A stretch of 64,000 nucleotides of DNA from JAXLQL01 sp046331625 (GCA_046331625.1 JAXLQL010000009.1:186001-250000); one strand, 5' to 3'; positions 16,826 to 25,250 are shown, counted from the first letter of the stretch. Made by a program: numbers and translations. Notes: a model not told the origin generated them from the sequence alone.

Positions 16826-18367
16826 ATGAACCGAAAATCCACGCTGGTGGCGGCCGCCGTGCTCGCCACTTCCATCAGCACCGCGCTGGCATCGAGCCAC
16901 CGCGAAGCACTCGCCGTGCTCAATGAGCCGTGCGCCGACAATACAGACACCTATGCATGGGTGAAGCCGGGCTCGCATGACAAGCTCTACCTGATCATGA
17001 ATTTCAACCCGCTGCACGAGCCGGGCCAAGGCAACCAAGGCCTGCGCGCGTGCAACGGCTATCGCTATGAATTCCACATTGGCAAGGGCACCAGTCTGCG
17101 TGACCGCGTGGTGTACCGGGTGGAATTCACCAACACGCTGAAGCCGGAAGCGGCTCCGAGCCCGAACGATCCGCTCGGTGGCGGGAACGAACTGCTGTGG
17201 CAGCTCACCGGCGGAACCGAGACGATGAAGGTGACGCGCATCTCGGAGTTCGATGATCGCCGCGGACGCCGCGAAGATGACGATGACGACGAAAACGGCG
17301 TAGTGCTCGGCCGCAATCTTCCCGTGCTGCCCAACAATCATGGTCCGCAGACCGACCGGTTGATCTACGGACTGGGAGCGTTCAAGGGCTACGACTCGGG
17401 CGATCCCTCGAGCCGCGAAAATGGCCTCTACGATCAACCTTTCGTCGATCGCTACATCCAGAATCTTTCGAACGGCGGCCGCATCATCGCCGGCCAGTTC
17501 GACGATCCGTATCAGCTCGACGAGAAGGGCATCTTCGACCTGGTGAACCTGGCCAGAGGCGACCTCGGCGGAATTCCTGGGGCACGCCGCGATCCGGCGA
17601 AGGACGTCTTCACTGGATTCAATCTGTTCTCGATCGCGATCGAAGTTCCGATCGCCGATGTGTTCCCCAACCGGATTCCGCACAACGGCGTTCTGCAGGG
17701 CACGTCCACAGATAGCCTGCTGCGCGTGTGGTCCAGCATCAGCCGCCAGCGGACGCAAACGGTGGATCCGGGCAACATCATCACTGGCTTGCGTGGATCT
17801 GGCGATTGGGTGCAGGTGGGACGCAATGCGCTGCCGCTGTTCAACGCGGGGCTCATCGGTACCCAACGGCAGACGCTCTATCTGCACAGCAGTCCGCTGC
17901 GGGATGTCTCGAACTTCGGCGCCGATATCCTGTATCCGGTGCTGGTGCGCGATGCGGATGCGCTGGGAATCTACAAGGCGCTCGGCGTGCCTGCTGCGAG
18001 CGTAACCGCGCTCAAGGGACCGCGGACCGACATCATCGCGGCGATCAATCTCGGACGGCCGATCCCGGTGGCGGACGGCTCCACAGGCGACGTGATCACG
18101 CTCGACGCTGCCATCGATTCGAGCTTCCCCAACGGGCGCAGGCTCGGCGGCGGAACGGCTCCGAATCGCAATCAGGTGAACGTGAACAGCGTGCTGATCA
18201 GCCTGATCGTGGCAGGGAACCCAGCGGCGGGTTTGGCGAAGGGCGTGGAAGTGAACGACAAGAACTACCTCGACCGGTTCCCGTTCCTGGCGCCGGCGCA
18301 TCAGGGATTGTTGCAGGGGCACGGCGGGATCAACGTTCCGACGGTCCCGAACATTCCTGTGCCGTAG
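16826..18367 (+). CDS. Secreted DUF4331 domain protein
   Basis: 513 residues. A signal peptide (MNRKSTLVAAAVLATSISTALA) is followed by SSHREA, the typical first motif of DUF4331. Other family features are PCADNTDTYAWV, YLIMNFNPLHEPGQG and a C-terminal YLDRFPFLAPAHQG. An acidic run (REDDDDDEN, about 150-158) may bind cations. The start at 16826 is preceded by a purine-rich AGAAAAAGGGG. Members are exported proteins of unknown role in soil bacteria. Its 3' end and terminator are repeated 4.5 kb downstream. Confidence 0.85.
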   Translation: MNRKSTLVAAAVLATSISTALASSHREALAVLNEPCADNTDTYAWVKPGSHDKLYLIMNFNPLHEPGQGNQGLRACNGYRYEFHIGKGTSLRDRVVYRVEFTNTLKPEAAPSPNDPLGGGNELLWQLTGGTETMKVTRISEFDDRRGRREDDDDDENGVVLGRNLPVLPNNHGPQTDRLIYGLGAFKGYDSGDPSSRENGLYDQPFVDRYIQNLSNGGRIIAGQFDDPYQLDEKGIFDLVNLARGDLGGIPGARRDPAKDVFTGFNLFSIAIEVPIADVFPNRIPHNGVLQGTSTDSLLRVWSSISRQRTQTVDPGNIITGLRGSGDWVQVGRNALPLFNAGLIGTQRQTLYLHSSPLRDVSNFGADILYPVLVRDADALGIYKALGVPAASVTALKGPRTDIIAAINLGRPIPVADGSTGDVITLDAAIDSSFPNGRRLGGGTAPNRNQVNVNSVLISLIVAGNPAAGLAKGVEVNDKNYLDRFPFLAPAHQGLLQGHGGINVPTVPNIPVP

Positions 18368-18423
18368 TGTTTCGGAAACAGGATGGGCGGTCCTCGTGAG
18401 TTCGGGGGCCGCCCGTTCCCCGA
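18183..18423. repeat. Left copy of the DUF4331 3'-end repeat
   Basis: About 240 nt covering the last 60 codons of DUF4331 plus its terminator. It is repeated with roughly 90 percent identity (estimated by eye) at 22728-22970 in the same orientation. The two copies flank the sigma/AhpD module. Confidence 0.85.
18385..18414 (+). terminator. Hairpin terminator after DUF4331
   Basis: A 9-bp GC-rich stem (GGGCGGTCC paired with GGGCCGCCC-type arm) 18 nt after the stop, without a strong T-tract. The same hairpin occurs in the downstream repeat copy. Confidence 0.6.
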
Positions 18424-18691
18424 TCTGGACGCGTGCTTCCGCTTGAGAAGATCGGCGTAGCGCGGCGCGAGATACGCAAGGACCATCTTTGCCTCTCACT
18501 GCTCGGACTGGCGTCCCCCATAGGGCGGCGCCGTGCGCTTGGGACCTGAGAAAAGGCCGCGGACTCGGACGAATGCAGAATTCGCGTTTTGCGACTGGAG
18601 AGGCCGCTGGAGTGACCTGGATGAGAACGAGGCACGGCCTGCCGCGCGTTTCGTGTCGAATGCTACCGTAAGCCATACCGAAACCCTGAAA

Positions 18692-19264
18692 CTACGCGGC
18701 TGCGTCGGCGGCCGAACCATCGGAGTGGCGCAGGATCCCGTAAGCTACCGCTGTGTCTCTAAGAAGCGCCCGCAACTCGGTCCGGCCCCGGCTGAGCCTC
18801 GACATCACCGTGCCTATGGGAACACCGAGGATCCCACTGGCTTCCTTATAGGAAAACTCTTGCACATCGACAAGCAGGAGCACGGAGCGAAACTGGCTGG
18901 GTAGCCGGTCCAGCGCCCTCAGGATGTCCTCATCGGAGACTTCCGCCGAAAGAGGAGCCTCGGCGGCCACTGTCGCCGCTGCAGCAACGTCCTGCTCCCT
19001 GCCGGTGACCCACTTGAACCAGGAGCGGCGTTCGTGCCGGACAACGTTGAACAGAATCTGGAACAGCCACGCCTTACAGTTGGTTCCCCGCTGGTAGCGA
19101 TGGAACGACTTCCAAGCAAGCAGGTATGTTTCCTGCACGGCATCAGAGGCCTTCGGCCCATCGCACAACAGGCGGACCGCGGTCCGGTACAAGTCGCTCA
19201 TGTGGGGGAGTGCTTCCCGCTCGAAATCCGCGCTTTGGTCAGGGTGTGGTGTGAAGCTCATCAT
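18692..19264 (-). CDS. ECF RNA polymerase sigma factor
   Basis: 190 residues from the ATG at 19264 (MMSFTPHPDQSADFEREAL). Region 2 is PHMSDLYRTAVRLLCDGPKASDAVQETYLLAWKSF with the usual DAVQETYL; region 4 is LPSQFRSVLLLVDVQEFSYKEASGILGVPIGTVMSRLSRGR, a clean helix-turn-helix. The frame stays open a further 90 codons upstream but that part is intergenic in character (it encodes IFCIF twice from a DNA repeat), so I exclude it. It is divergent from the AhpD-sigma fusion and may share regulation with it. Its anti-sigma could be the same-strand gene at 21575. Confidence 0.85.
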   Translation of the reverse strand: MMSFTPHPDQSADFEREALPHMSDLYRTAVRLLCDGPKASDAVQETYLLAWKSFHRYQRGTNCKAWLFQILFNVVRHERRSWFKWVTGREQDVAAAATVAAEAPLSAEVSDEDILRALDRLPSQFRSVLLLVDVQEFSYKEASGILGVPIGTVMSRLSRGRTELRALLRDTAVAYGILRHSDGSAADAAA

Positions 19265-19305
19265 GCCATGGTGGACGGGCTTCCGCCACGCACGATGCGC
19301 AAAAA

Positions 19306-19477
19306 AAAAGATGCAAAAAATCGTTGCCCAAGGAGGGCAACAACCGGCGCCGCGGGAATAAAACCGGCCACGGCGGGCTTCTAACCGGAAGCGCAACCCG
19401 TTGAGGCGAGGTCCGCACGTTGGCGAGCGAAGCGCTTCTGCCGTTGAAGACGGAGCCATCGGCGAAAAGATGCAAAA
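19306..19477. promoter_or_regulatory. Divergent promoter region with a 13-bp direct repeat
   Basis: AAAAGATGCAAAA occurs at 19306-19318 and again at 19465-19477, between two divergent sigma-factor genes. A TATAAT box at 19502 lies 8 nt before the ATG of the rightward gene. The repeats could be operator or ECF-dependent promoter elements. Confidence 0.45.
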
Positions 19478-19515
19478 TATTTCGAGACTGTCGAGGGAGC
19501 GTATAATGATCGGCC

Positions 19516-20694
19516 ATGCCGTACTTTCCTGAAGTTCCACCTGCTGCTCATCCGGCAGGCCTGCTTCGGGAACTGTTCGGATTCATTCCGCGGGTCTTCC
19601 TGGCTCAAGGAAGCACTCCGGAAGTCGTTGAAAAAGAGGCGGATCTGCTGACGGTCCTACTTGGATCAGAGGATGCCCTGACACGCATTCAAAAGGAGCG
19701 GCTGTTGTTGGCCGCGGCAGCCACCAACATGGCCCTCTACGGTGTGGCGCTCCATGGGCAGATGCTGAAGCTTCTGGGCGCCTCCGAAGCCGAAACACTT
19801 GCGTTGGTAGAAGGCCACGACCCGGCCGGCGCAGACGCCGCGCTCACCTACCTGGCCCGGAAACTGATGAGGGAACCTGGCTCGGTGTCGCGGGGCGACA
19901 TCGATCGGTTACGCCATGGGGGGGTCACAGACGCCCAGATCGTCGAGGCCGTGGTAACGGCAGGCATCTGCCGGTTCCTGAATACGGTCGCATCGGGAAG
20001 CGGCGCCGTGCCGGATTTTGCAACCACCGGGCGTCTTCCACGGCCCGCCCCACTTGAAAATATTTCGCATCCTGAGGCCGCCCTGGCCCGTCTCCCCATT
20101 GAAGAACCACCTGTCGACGACCCTGACCGGGAGTGGGTAGATCGGGTGACGCGGGGAGACACGGAGGCTTTCGCTGTTCTGGTGGAGCGCCACAGCCGGC
20201 GGGTCTACAGAACGTTGGCGGGGCTGCTCGGCAACAGCGACGAGGCAAAGGATGCGATGCAGGATACTTTTTTGAAGGCGTTTCAGAGCCTTTCGCACTT
20301 CGAGCGCAAGGCGAAGTTCGGCACTTGGCTCATGACTATCGCCACGAACACGGGCATGCAGAAACTGCGGGATCGCAAGCCGCTCGACAGTCTGGACGAC
20401 GAGAGCGAGGCAGGGGAATTTCGGCCCCGCCAAGTGCGAGCATGGAGCGACGATCCCGAGCAGAGCTATTCGAAAGCGGAGCGCCGCGCTCTAGTGGAAC
20501 GCTGCATCATGGGGTTGCCCGTCAAGTATCGCGTGGTTCTGACAATGCGTGACATCCAGCAGATCTCCACAGAAGACGCCGCGGCGGCGCTCGGGTTGGG
20601 AGTGCCCGCGTTGAAAGCACGCCTGTTGCGCGGCCGGCTGATGTTGCGCGAGGCGCTGACACCGCACTTTACCGCAGAGGCGCAGCCGGCGTGA
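19516..20694 (+). CDS. Fusion of AhpD-like domain and ECF sigma factor
   Basis: 392 residues. Residues 1-180 are an AhpD/carboxymuconolactone-decarboxylase-like (peroxidase-related) helical domain: FGFIPRVFLAQG, then LLLAAAATNMALYGVALHGQ, aligned with the active site of the paralogue two genes downstream. The cysteines are missing (Ala73, Gly76 where Cys is expected), while Asn71, Tyr75 and His80 remain. Residues about 200-275 are sigma region 2 (EAKDAMQDTFLKAFQSL) and about 329-384 region 4 (LPVKYRVVLTMRDIQQISTEDAAAALGLG). Probably a sigma factor carrying an inactive sensor or docking domain. The stop overlaps the next GTG. Confidence 0.85.
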   Translation: MPYFPEVPPAAHPAGLLRELFGFIPRVFLAQGSTPEVVEKEADLLTVLLGSEDALTRIQKERLLLAAAATNMALYGVALHGQMLKLLGASEAETLALVEGHDPAGADAALTYLARKLMREPGSVSRGDIDRLRHGGVTDAQIVEAVVTAGICRFLNTVASGSGAVPDFATTGRLPRPAPLENISHPEAALARLPIEEPPVDDPDREWVDRVTRGDTEAFAVLVERHSRRVYRTLAGLLGNSDEAKDAMQDTFLKAFQSLSHFERKAKFGTWLMTIATNTGMQKLRDRKPLDSLDDESEAGEFRPRQVRAWSDDPEQSYSKAERRALVERCIMGLPVKYRVVLTMRDIQQISTEDAAAALGLGVPALKARLLRGRLMLREALTPHFTAEAQPA

Positions 20695-20945
20695 AGATCA
20701 GATGCAACGATTTCATCGATGAACTGGGCAACCTGCTCGAAGACGATGTGAGCCCGGAACTGCGCTCCCATCTGGAAGCACACCTGGCCGAATGCAAGGC
20801 CTGCTCGGTGGTCTACGACACGACCCAAAAGACCATCACCATTGTGACGGACTCGGAGTCATTCGATCTTCCGTTGGGCGAATGGAAAGCGGCCACCGGC
20901 GACATCATGGCGAAGATTCGCAAGAACGGAGATCCCCACCAGTGA
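20691..20945 (+). CDS. Small soluble zinc-binding anti-sigma factor (zf-HC2 type)
   Basis: 84 residues from GTG 20691, which overlaps the sigma stop as GTGA. The N-terminal half has CNDFIDEL...HLEAHLAECKACS with the H-x3-C-x2-C pattern of ZAS anti-sigma proteins. There is no membrane segment, so it is a cytosolic regulator, as in RsrA-type redox-responsive factors where Zn is released on thiol oxidation. It is followed by another GTGA overlap with the AhpD-like gene, so three genes form one tightly coupled unit. Confidence 0.8.
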   Translation: MKIRCNDFIDELGNLLEDDVSPELRSHLEAHLAECKACSVVYDTTQKTITIVTDSESFDLPLGEWKAATGDIMAKIRKNGDPHQ

Positions 20946-21541
20946 GCTACATTCAAGCCGAACAACTGACCGAGCAAGAATACCCGACGTTCGCCGCTAT
21001 CAAGCAGGCCTTCGGGTTCATTCCCAACTTCTTCCGGGCGCAGACTAGCCGCAAAGATCTCATCGACGCCGAGGTAGGGCTGATCGGGACGGCGATGATC
21101 AAAGAAGGCGCGCTCTCACGCCGTCAGAAGGAGTACATCTTTCTCGCTGTATCGGCCCGCAACCTGAGCACCTACTGCGTGACCGCACACTGTGAAATCG
21201 TCCGGATGCTGAAGATCGAGGGGCCGGAGCCTGAACAGGTAGCCATCGATCATACTGCCACACGAATCCCCTTCGGCGACAAAGCTCTGTTGAACTTCGT
21301 GCTGAAGCTGAATCACGACGCGTCTAGCATTGAACCGGCCGACATCGACGGGCTACGGACCTTTGGCTTCAGCGATCAGCACATTCTGGAGGCCGTGATC
21401 ATGACCGGCCTTGCGCAGTTTGCCAACACGGTGTCGTTCGGCCTCGGGACGCTACCCGATTTCGAGAATGAGCGGGTGAAGTTCGAGGCCCGGACCGCCG
21501 TGGCCGGGCGCCCATCCGATTCTCAGTCCGTCCCCGGTTAG
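20942..21541 (+). CDS. AhpD-like peroxidase-related protein
   Basis: 199 residues from GTG 20942. FGFIPNFFRAQ near the N-terminus and SARNLSTYCVTAHCEIVRML (about 71-90) match the peroxidase-related AhpD-like family, where NxCxYCxxxH is usual. Here the first Cys is Ser76, Cys79 and His83 are kept, and an extra Cys84 follows the His. It may reduce peroxides or act as a thiol switch. It is a clear paralogue of the N-terminal domain of the sigma fusion two genes upstream, including the shared GFSDQHILEAVIMTGLAQFANTV-like tail. Confidence 0.8.
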   Translation: MSYIQAEQLTEQEYPTFAAIKQAFGFIPNFFRAQTSRKDLIDAEVGLIGTAMIKEGALSRRQKEYIFLAVSARNLSTYCVTAHCEIVRMLKIEGPEPEQVAIDHTATRIPFGDKALLNFVLKLNHDASSIEPADIDGLRTFGFSDQHILEAVIMTGLAQFANTVSFGLGTLPDFENERVKFEARTAVAGRPSDSQSVPG

Positions 21542-21574
21542 CCTGTCCGCGTCCGCTCAACCCGAGGGATTGCG

Positions 21575-22543
21575 CTACTCCGCCACCGTGCGAGGCGGCT
21601 GGGAGTTCCGCCGCCGAAGTTCTCTGAGAATGGCACGGGTACGCTTGTTGTATTTGGGCGCCTCATCCAAGTGCCCGCACTCACCGATAGCCCGAGCCGG
21701 CTCGCTCGCCAGGAGTGCGAACTGCAAAGTGATCCAGCATTGTACGGGGAGTCGGCCTTCTGGTCGAAACACGTGAGCCTGAACGGAGAACGAGTAGGCG
21801 CGCTTCCAATCTTGCCGTTTGAAGTACGCAATGGCCATGATTTCGAGCGCTCCGAGGTCGTCTGGCGTTCGGCGGAGAATCAGCCCTGCCAGATCAGCCG
21901 CTGCCAGGTCCCTGCCCTCGCGCAACAGCGCCAGCGCCGCCAAAGAGACGGCTTGGTTGGATGGGTGACTCAGCATGGCAATTGTGCCGGTGTCCAAAAC
22001 AGGTTCTTCGGCCAAGTCTCGGTAGACAGAAGCAACCGAGTAGCGCTTCAACACGAGCATCTGCGGCGGGGCCGGCGGAGACAGCCGAGCGTAGGTAACA
22101 AGGCCCAGTAGCACAGTGGCAACGGCGGCTCCCGCCATGGCCCAAAACACTCTTGGCTGTTTCGATGGCGCCTTTGGATCAAGCCGCCCCTTGATCGCTT
22201 CTTCGAGACCAGCGGGTACGGGTTGAGAGCGAACCGTCTTTCGCAGGAGATCCCCGATGAGGAGATCGTCTGCCGTGGGATCATCGGAGGCGCCGGAGGC
22301 GATCGGCAAAATAGCGCGGATGCGAGCCGCCAAGCCAGACGGCACATCCTGATTTCTGCTAGCGCGGCGGAGTGCTCGCTTGAGGCTTTCGACCTCGGCC
22401 ACCTTCTGCCTGCAGGACGAGCAGGTTCGGGTGTGGAGGTCCAGCCGGTCGTGGAGTTCCGCCGGAAAGTCCTCGCTAAAGTAGTCCTCCAGGTATCCAT
22501 CAACCTGGTCACAGGACATCTCGTTTCCGCTGTCGAGAGACAC
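21575..22543 (-). CDS. Membrane anti-sigma factor with zf-HC2 domain and TPR-like tail
   Basis: 322 residues. An N-terminal zf-HC2 (CDQVDGYLEDYF...LHTRTCSSCRQ, H-x3-C-x2-C) is followed by a linker and one membrane helix (VFWAMAGAAVATVLLGLVTYA, about 133-153). The C-terminal 150 residues are helical repeats (AALALLREGRDLAAADLAG, ALEIMAIAYFKRQDWKRAYSF) resembling TPRs. It would hold a sigma factor at the membrane. The likely partner is the same-strand ECF sigma at 18692. It converges on the AhpD-like gene with 33 nt between stops. Confidence 0.75.
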   Translation of the reverse strand: MSLDSGNEMSCDQVDGYLEDYFSEDFPAELHDRLDLHTRTCSSCRQKVAEVESLKRALRRASRNQDVPSGLAARIRAILPIASGASDDPTADDLLIGDLLRKTVRSQPVPAGLEEAIKGRLDPKAPSKQPRVFWAMAGAAVATVLLGLVTYARLSPPAPPQMLVLKRYSVASVYRDLAEEPVLDTGTIAMLSHPSNQAVSLAALALLREGRDLAAADLAGLILRRTPDDLGALEIMAIAYFKRQDWKRAYSFSVQAHVFRPEGRLPVQCWITLQFALLASEPARAIGECGHLDEAPKYNKRTRAILRELRRRNSQPPRTVAE

Positions 22544-22727
22544 TTTCGGGCCGGCCTCATTTCAGGAAACCTCCGTGAGGTCCCTCCAAAAGGGTTGGAT
22601 GACTGGCGGGCCTCCGTTTGTTCCCGGTGACCTGTGTTTATTTTGGCCGGACCGTTATGGCGATCAGCCGCAACTCGCCTCGAACGCGAAGGCCCTCGTG
22701 CCTCGGTACCGCGAGAAGCCCGGCGAC

Positions 22728-22912
22728 TGAACAGCGTACTGATCAGCTTGATCGTGGCTGGGAACCCGGCGGCGGGTCTGGCAAGGGCGTGGAAGTGAAC
22801 GACAAGAACTACCTCGACCGGTTCCCGTTCCTGGCGCCGGCGCATCAGGGATTGTTGCAGGGGCACGGCGGGATTAACGTTCCGACGGTCCCGAACATTC
22901 CAGTACCTTAGT
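22728..22912 (+). pseudogene. DUF4331 3' remnant (right repeat copy)
   Basis: The last 60 or so codons of DUF4331 again (NDKNYLDRFPFLAPAHQG to PNIPVP and stop), but without the rest of the gene and with one base lost near 22776-22780 relative to the intact copy (GGTCTGGCAAGG against GGTTTGGCGAAGG). It is therefore a dead fragment. It shares the following terminator with the intact gene. Confidence 0.85.
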
Positions 22913-22928
22913 GTTTCGGAAACAGAAT

Positions 22929-22960
22929 GGGCGGTCCTCGTGGTTTTTGGGGGGCCGCCC
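22929..22960 (+). terminator. Hairpin terminator of the DUF4331 remnant
   Basis: Same GGGCGGTCC stem as at 18385, with a slightly longer T-containing loop. Confidence 0.5.
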
Positions 22961-22982
22961 GCCCGGCGATAATGGAAACGGA

Positions 22983-23207
22983 GTGTCTGTCGAACAAGCT
23001 ATTCTCGAAGCGGTCCGCCTGCTGCCTCTTGACAAGCAAGAGGAACTTCTTGCGCACGCGACTCGCTTGTGCAAAGAAAACACCACGAAGAGGCCGTTTG
23101 AAAGCATCAAGGGGCTCTGGGCAGACCTTGGAATCTCACTGTCCGCCGAAGAAATCGACGAAGCTCGCTGCGAGATGTGGAAGGACTTTCCGAGGACAGA
23201 CATCTGA
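22983..23207 (+). CDS. Small antitoxin-like protein
   Basis: 74 residues from GTG 22983 (MSVEQAILEAVRLLPLDKQEELL). Two amphipathic helices and an acidic C-terminus fit small antitoxins paired with PIN toxins (DUF2281-like). The TGA overlaps the ATG of the toxin by one base (TGATG). An upstream ATG at 22911 would begin within the repeat remnant and is less likely. The partner toxin is frameshifted, so this gene may now be free of selection. Confidence 0.55.
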   Translation: MSVEQAILEAVRLLPLDKQEELLAHATRLCKENTTKRPFESIKGLWADLGISLSAEEIDEARCEMWKDFPRTDI

Positions 23208-23607
23208 TGGCCGCGCTTTGCGTGGACACGCATGCTATTGTCCGGTATCTCGCCGGGGACTCGAGACTTTCCGTCACGGCGGCGATGGCGCTCGATGATG
23301 CAACGGCAACTGGCGATCCGATTCATGTTCCATCGATTTGCTTGGTGGAACTCACTACCTGATCGAAAAGGGACGCCTGCCAGTTGCGGCGCGTTCGCGA
23401 TTGTTGCAGGCACTCGACAGTCCGTTTCTTCCATGCCGCTTGGCTCCGCTAGATCGAGTAGTGGCGGAAACTTTGGAGTTCGTGAGCCGCGACCATGTGC
23501 CTGACCTACCCGATCGAATCGTGTGCGCCACTGCCGCTGCTCTTGGAGTTCCCTTGGTCAGCCGGGATGGCAAGATCCGCGCCTCGCAGTTTCCCCCCAT
23601 TTGGTGA
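23207..23607 (+). pseudogene. PIN-domain toxin, frameshifted
   Basis: Frame 1 reads MAALCVDTHAIVRYLAGDS ... VPSICLVELTT then stops (23362). The next frame continues YLIEKGRLPVAARSRLLQ ... FVSRDHVPDLPDRIVCATA ... VPLVSRDGKIRA. Joined, they form a complete PIN domain with Asp7, the Glu of VELT, and later Asp residues. The shift lies at 23354-23360 (CTCACTACCTG), a single missing base. It is either a decayed toxin or a sequencing error. Confidence 0.8.
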
Positions 23608-23613
23608 GCACTT

Positions 23614-24981
23614 CTAGATCCAAGCGGAGAACTCGCTTTCCTTCAATTCTCCCGACGCGAGCTTGGCCACGACCTCCGCTGGATTCAGGAGTTGCCCGTT
23701 GCGCTCCATGACAAACCCCTGCTGAACCGAAAACCGCGGCGACCATCCCTGCTTCTCGAGTTCGGTGGCGAGGAAGCCGGCCAGCAGCGGTTCCATGCGC
23801 GCCTGACGTTGTTCCAGCGAGTAGAGGTCGCCGGGTTTTTCGCGGTACCAAGGAGCGAGCGCCTTCGCGTTCGATACGAGTTGGGGCAGATCGCTCAACG
23901 ACTTTCCTGCGAGGATCTCGGAGTTGCGCTCTACGCCGGCTCGCATGTCCGCGGGGATCGTGTCCGGCACCACCGCGTCCGCTTGTGCACGCACCAGACG
24001 CTGCTCCGCAGGGATTCCCGCTTCTTGGCGCAGCACGGCCTCTTCGAGATCGCCGATGTTGTCCAGCAGGTCAAGAGCCATCTCGGTGTCGAGCCACGGC
24101 GCGGGATCTGGCATCTGCCGCAGCGTGAGAATGCGGAGCGGAGGACCGAATTGTTCGGGCCAGGGGTTCTCAATCGACGACTCGACGATCGCATTCCAAC
24201 TCGGCAGCGACTGCTGGCACCATTCGCGCGACGAGTTCGCGATGGGAATGACGAGACCGTGCGAAGCAGACTGAAAAGAGCGATCGACGACGCACTCGAC
24301 GCCGCCATGATCGACAAGGGCCGCAGCCGAAATCCAATGCTCCACCGCTCGTGCACCGTATTTGCGCGCGACTCGGACGTCTGCCTCCATGTTCGCCAGC
24401 CTCTCCCATTTGGTGCGGAGCCTCCAATAGGATTCCCGTAGACGATCCACCAAACGCGCAAGCGGAGTTTCTTCGTAGAGCGGCCCGAGGAACAAGACCT
24501 GGTGTGCGTCGCGGAAGATGCGTGAGAACCGTCTCCGCCGCGCGGTCTGAGCAATGTGGCAGGCGAGGTCAGGAACGGTCCAGAGTCCGAGGCACACGAG
24601 CGACAGCGTAACCTCTCCCCGGCGAAAAGAATGCTGCGGGTAGATGCCAAGGCGGATCGAGCGCGGCACGGCGCCGAGCTTGAAGTCCATCGACGCTTTT
24701 CGCCAGAGTTCGGCCAGGCGTGGGTGCTCGGCGAGTTCGAGGCGGAAGCTTGCTGCTTCAGTCTCGCGGGTTGCGCTCCGGAGCCAGCGCAGAAATGCCG
24801 CAGCGCCTTCCCACACCAAGGGAACGATCGGAATGAGCAACCAGGGCAAGACTGCGAAGACGAACGCAAACAAGAGAAGCACTCGCAAGCGAGCGAGTGC
24901 GAGCGCCATCCATCGGGCCACCAGGACCGCGATCAATTGTGCTTCGATGCAGCGAAAGGTGAGTGCGTACCCCAGGCTCAC
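23614..24981 (-). CDS. Hypothetical membrane-anchored protein
   Basis: 455 residues from GTG 24981, which overlaps the MoaD stop as GTGA; the frame stays open further upstream but that part is antisense to moaD and fpg. A strong hydrophobic segment (LRVLLLFAFVFAVLPWLLIPIVPLVW, about 28-55) is followed by a large soluble Arg/Trp-rich domain and an acidic C-terminal region (LDLLDNIGDLEEAVLRQEAG). A final QQGFVMERNGQLLNPAEVV resembles a small beta module. I do not recognise the family. Confidence 0.65.
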   Translation of the reverse strand: MSLGYALTFRCIEAQLIAVLVARWMALALARLRVLLLFAFVFAVLPWLLIPIVPLVWEGAAAFLRWLRSATRETEAASFRLELAEHPRLAELWRKASMDFKLGAVPRSIRLGIYPQHSFRRGEVTLSLVCLGLWTVPDLACHIAQTARRRRFSRIFRDAHQVLFLGPLYEETPLARLVDRLRESYWRLRTKWERLANMEADVRVARKYGARAVEHWISAAALVDHGGVECVVDRSFQSASHGLVIPIANSSREWCQQSLPSWNAIVESSIENPWPEQFGPPLRILTLRQMPDPAPWLDTEMALDLLDNIGDLEEAVLRQEAGIPAEQRLVRAQADAVVPDTIPADMRAGVERNSEILAGKSLSDLPQLVSNAKALAPWYREKPGDLYSLEQRQARMEPLLAGFLATELEKQGWSPRFSVQQGFVMERNGQLLNPAEVVAKLASGELKESEFSAWI

Positions 24982-25247
24982 CCTCCCGCAATCGCCGTCA
25001 CGAAGTGGACCTCGCCATTCTCCGGCACCCGCTCGAGCAACCCGAGCGGACCGACTTCGCCATCCACCGCCACGCTCACGCTCGTCCGCAGTCGGCCGCC
25101 TTCTACCAAGCGTTCCCGCAGCCCCGGAAAGCGAGCCTCGAGATCGTCGATGATCTGGCGCACGGTGGACCCGCTCGCCTGCAAATGCGTCTGGCCGGCG
25201 GTGAGCTCGCGCAGGGGCGTGGGAATGTAGACGGTGGCCACAAGCAA
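24978..25247 (-). CDS. moaD: MoaD/ThiS family ubiquitin-like sulfur carrier
   Basis: 89 residues (TTG 25247, or GTG 25241 giving 87). Beta-grasp pattern: VATVYIPTPLRELTAGQ, ASGSTVRQIIDDLEARFPGL, a central VSVAVDGEV and the C-terminal Gly-Gly (AIAGG) that is adenylated and thiocarboxylated as sulfur donor in molybdopterin or thiamine synthesis. No MoaE, ThiF or ThiG is nearby, so the pathway cannot be chosen. It follows fpg by 3-9 nt. Confidence 0.8.
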   Translation of the reverse strand: MLVATVYIPTPLRELTAGQTHLQASGSTVRQIIDDLEARFPGLRERLVEGGRLRTSVSVAVDGEVGPLGLLERVPENGEVHFVTAIAGG

Positions 25248-25250
25248 ATG

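Larger units (their letters stand above)
22728..22970. repeat. Right copy of the DUF4331 3'-end repeat
   Basis: Direct repeat of 18183-18423, offset about 4545 nt, including the terminator hairpin. Confidence 0.85.

Noticed and set aside
16691..18676. Long leftward frame of 661 codons
   Set aside because: Antisense to the DUF4331 gene, which has a signal peptide and family motifs; high GC at third positions opens the antisense frame.
19265..19540. N-terminal extension of the ECF sigma factor
   Set aside because: Cys/Phe-rich, encoded by intergenic repeats; the ATG at 19264 fits ECF size.
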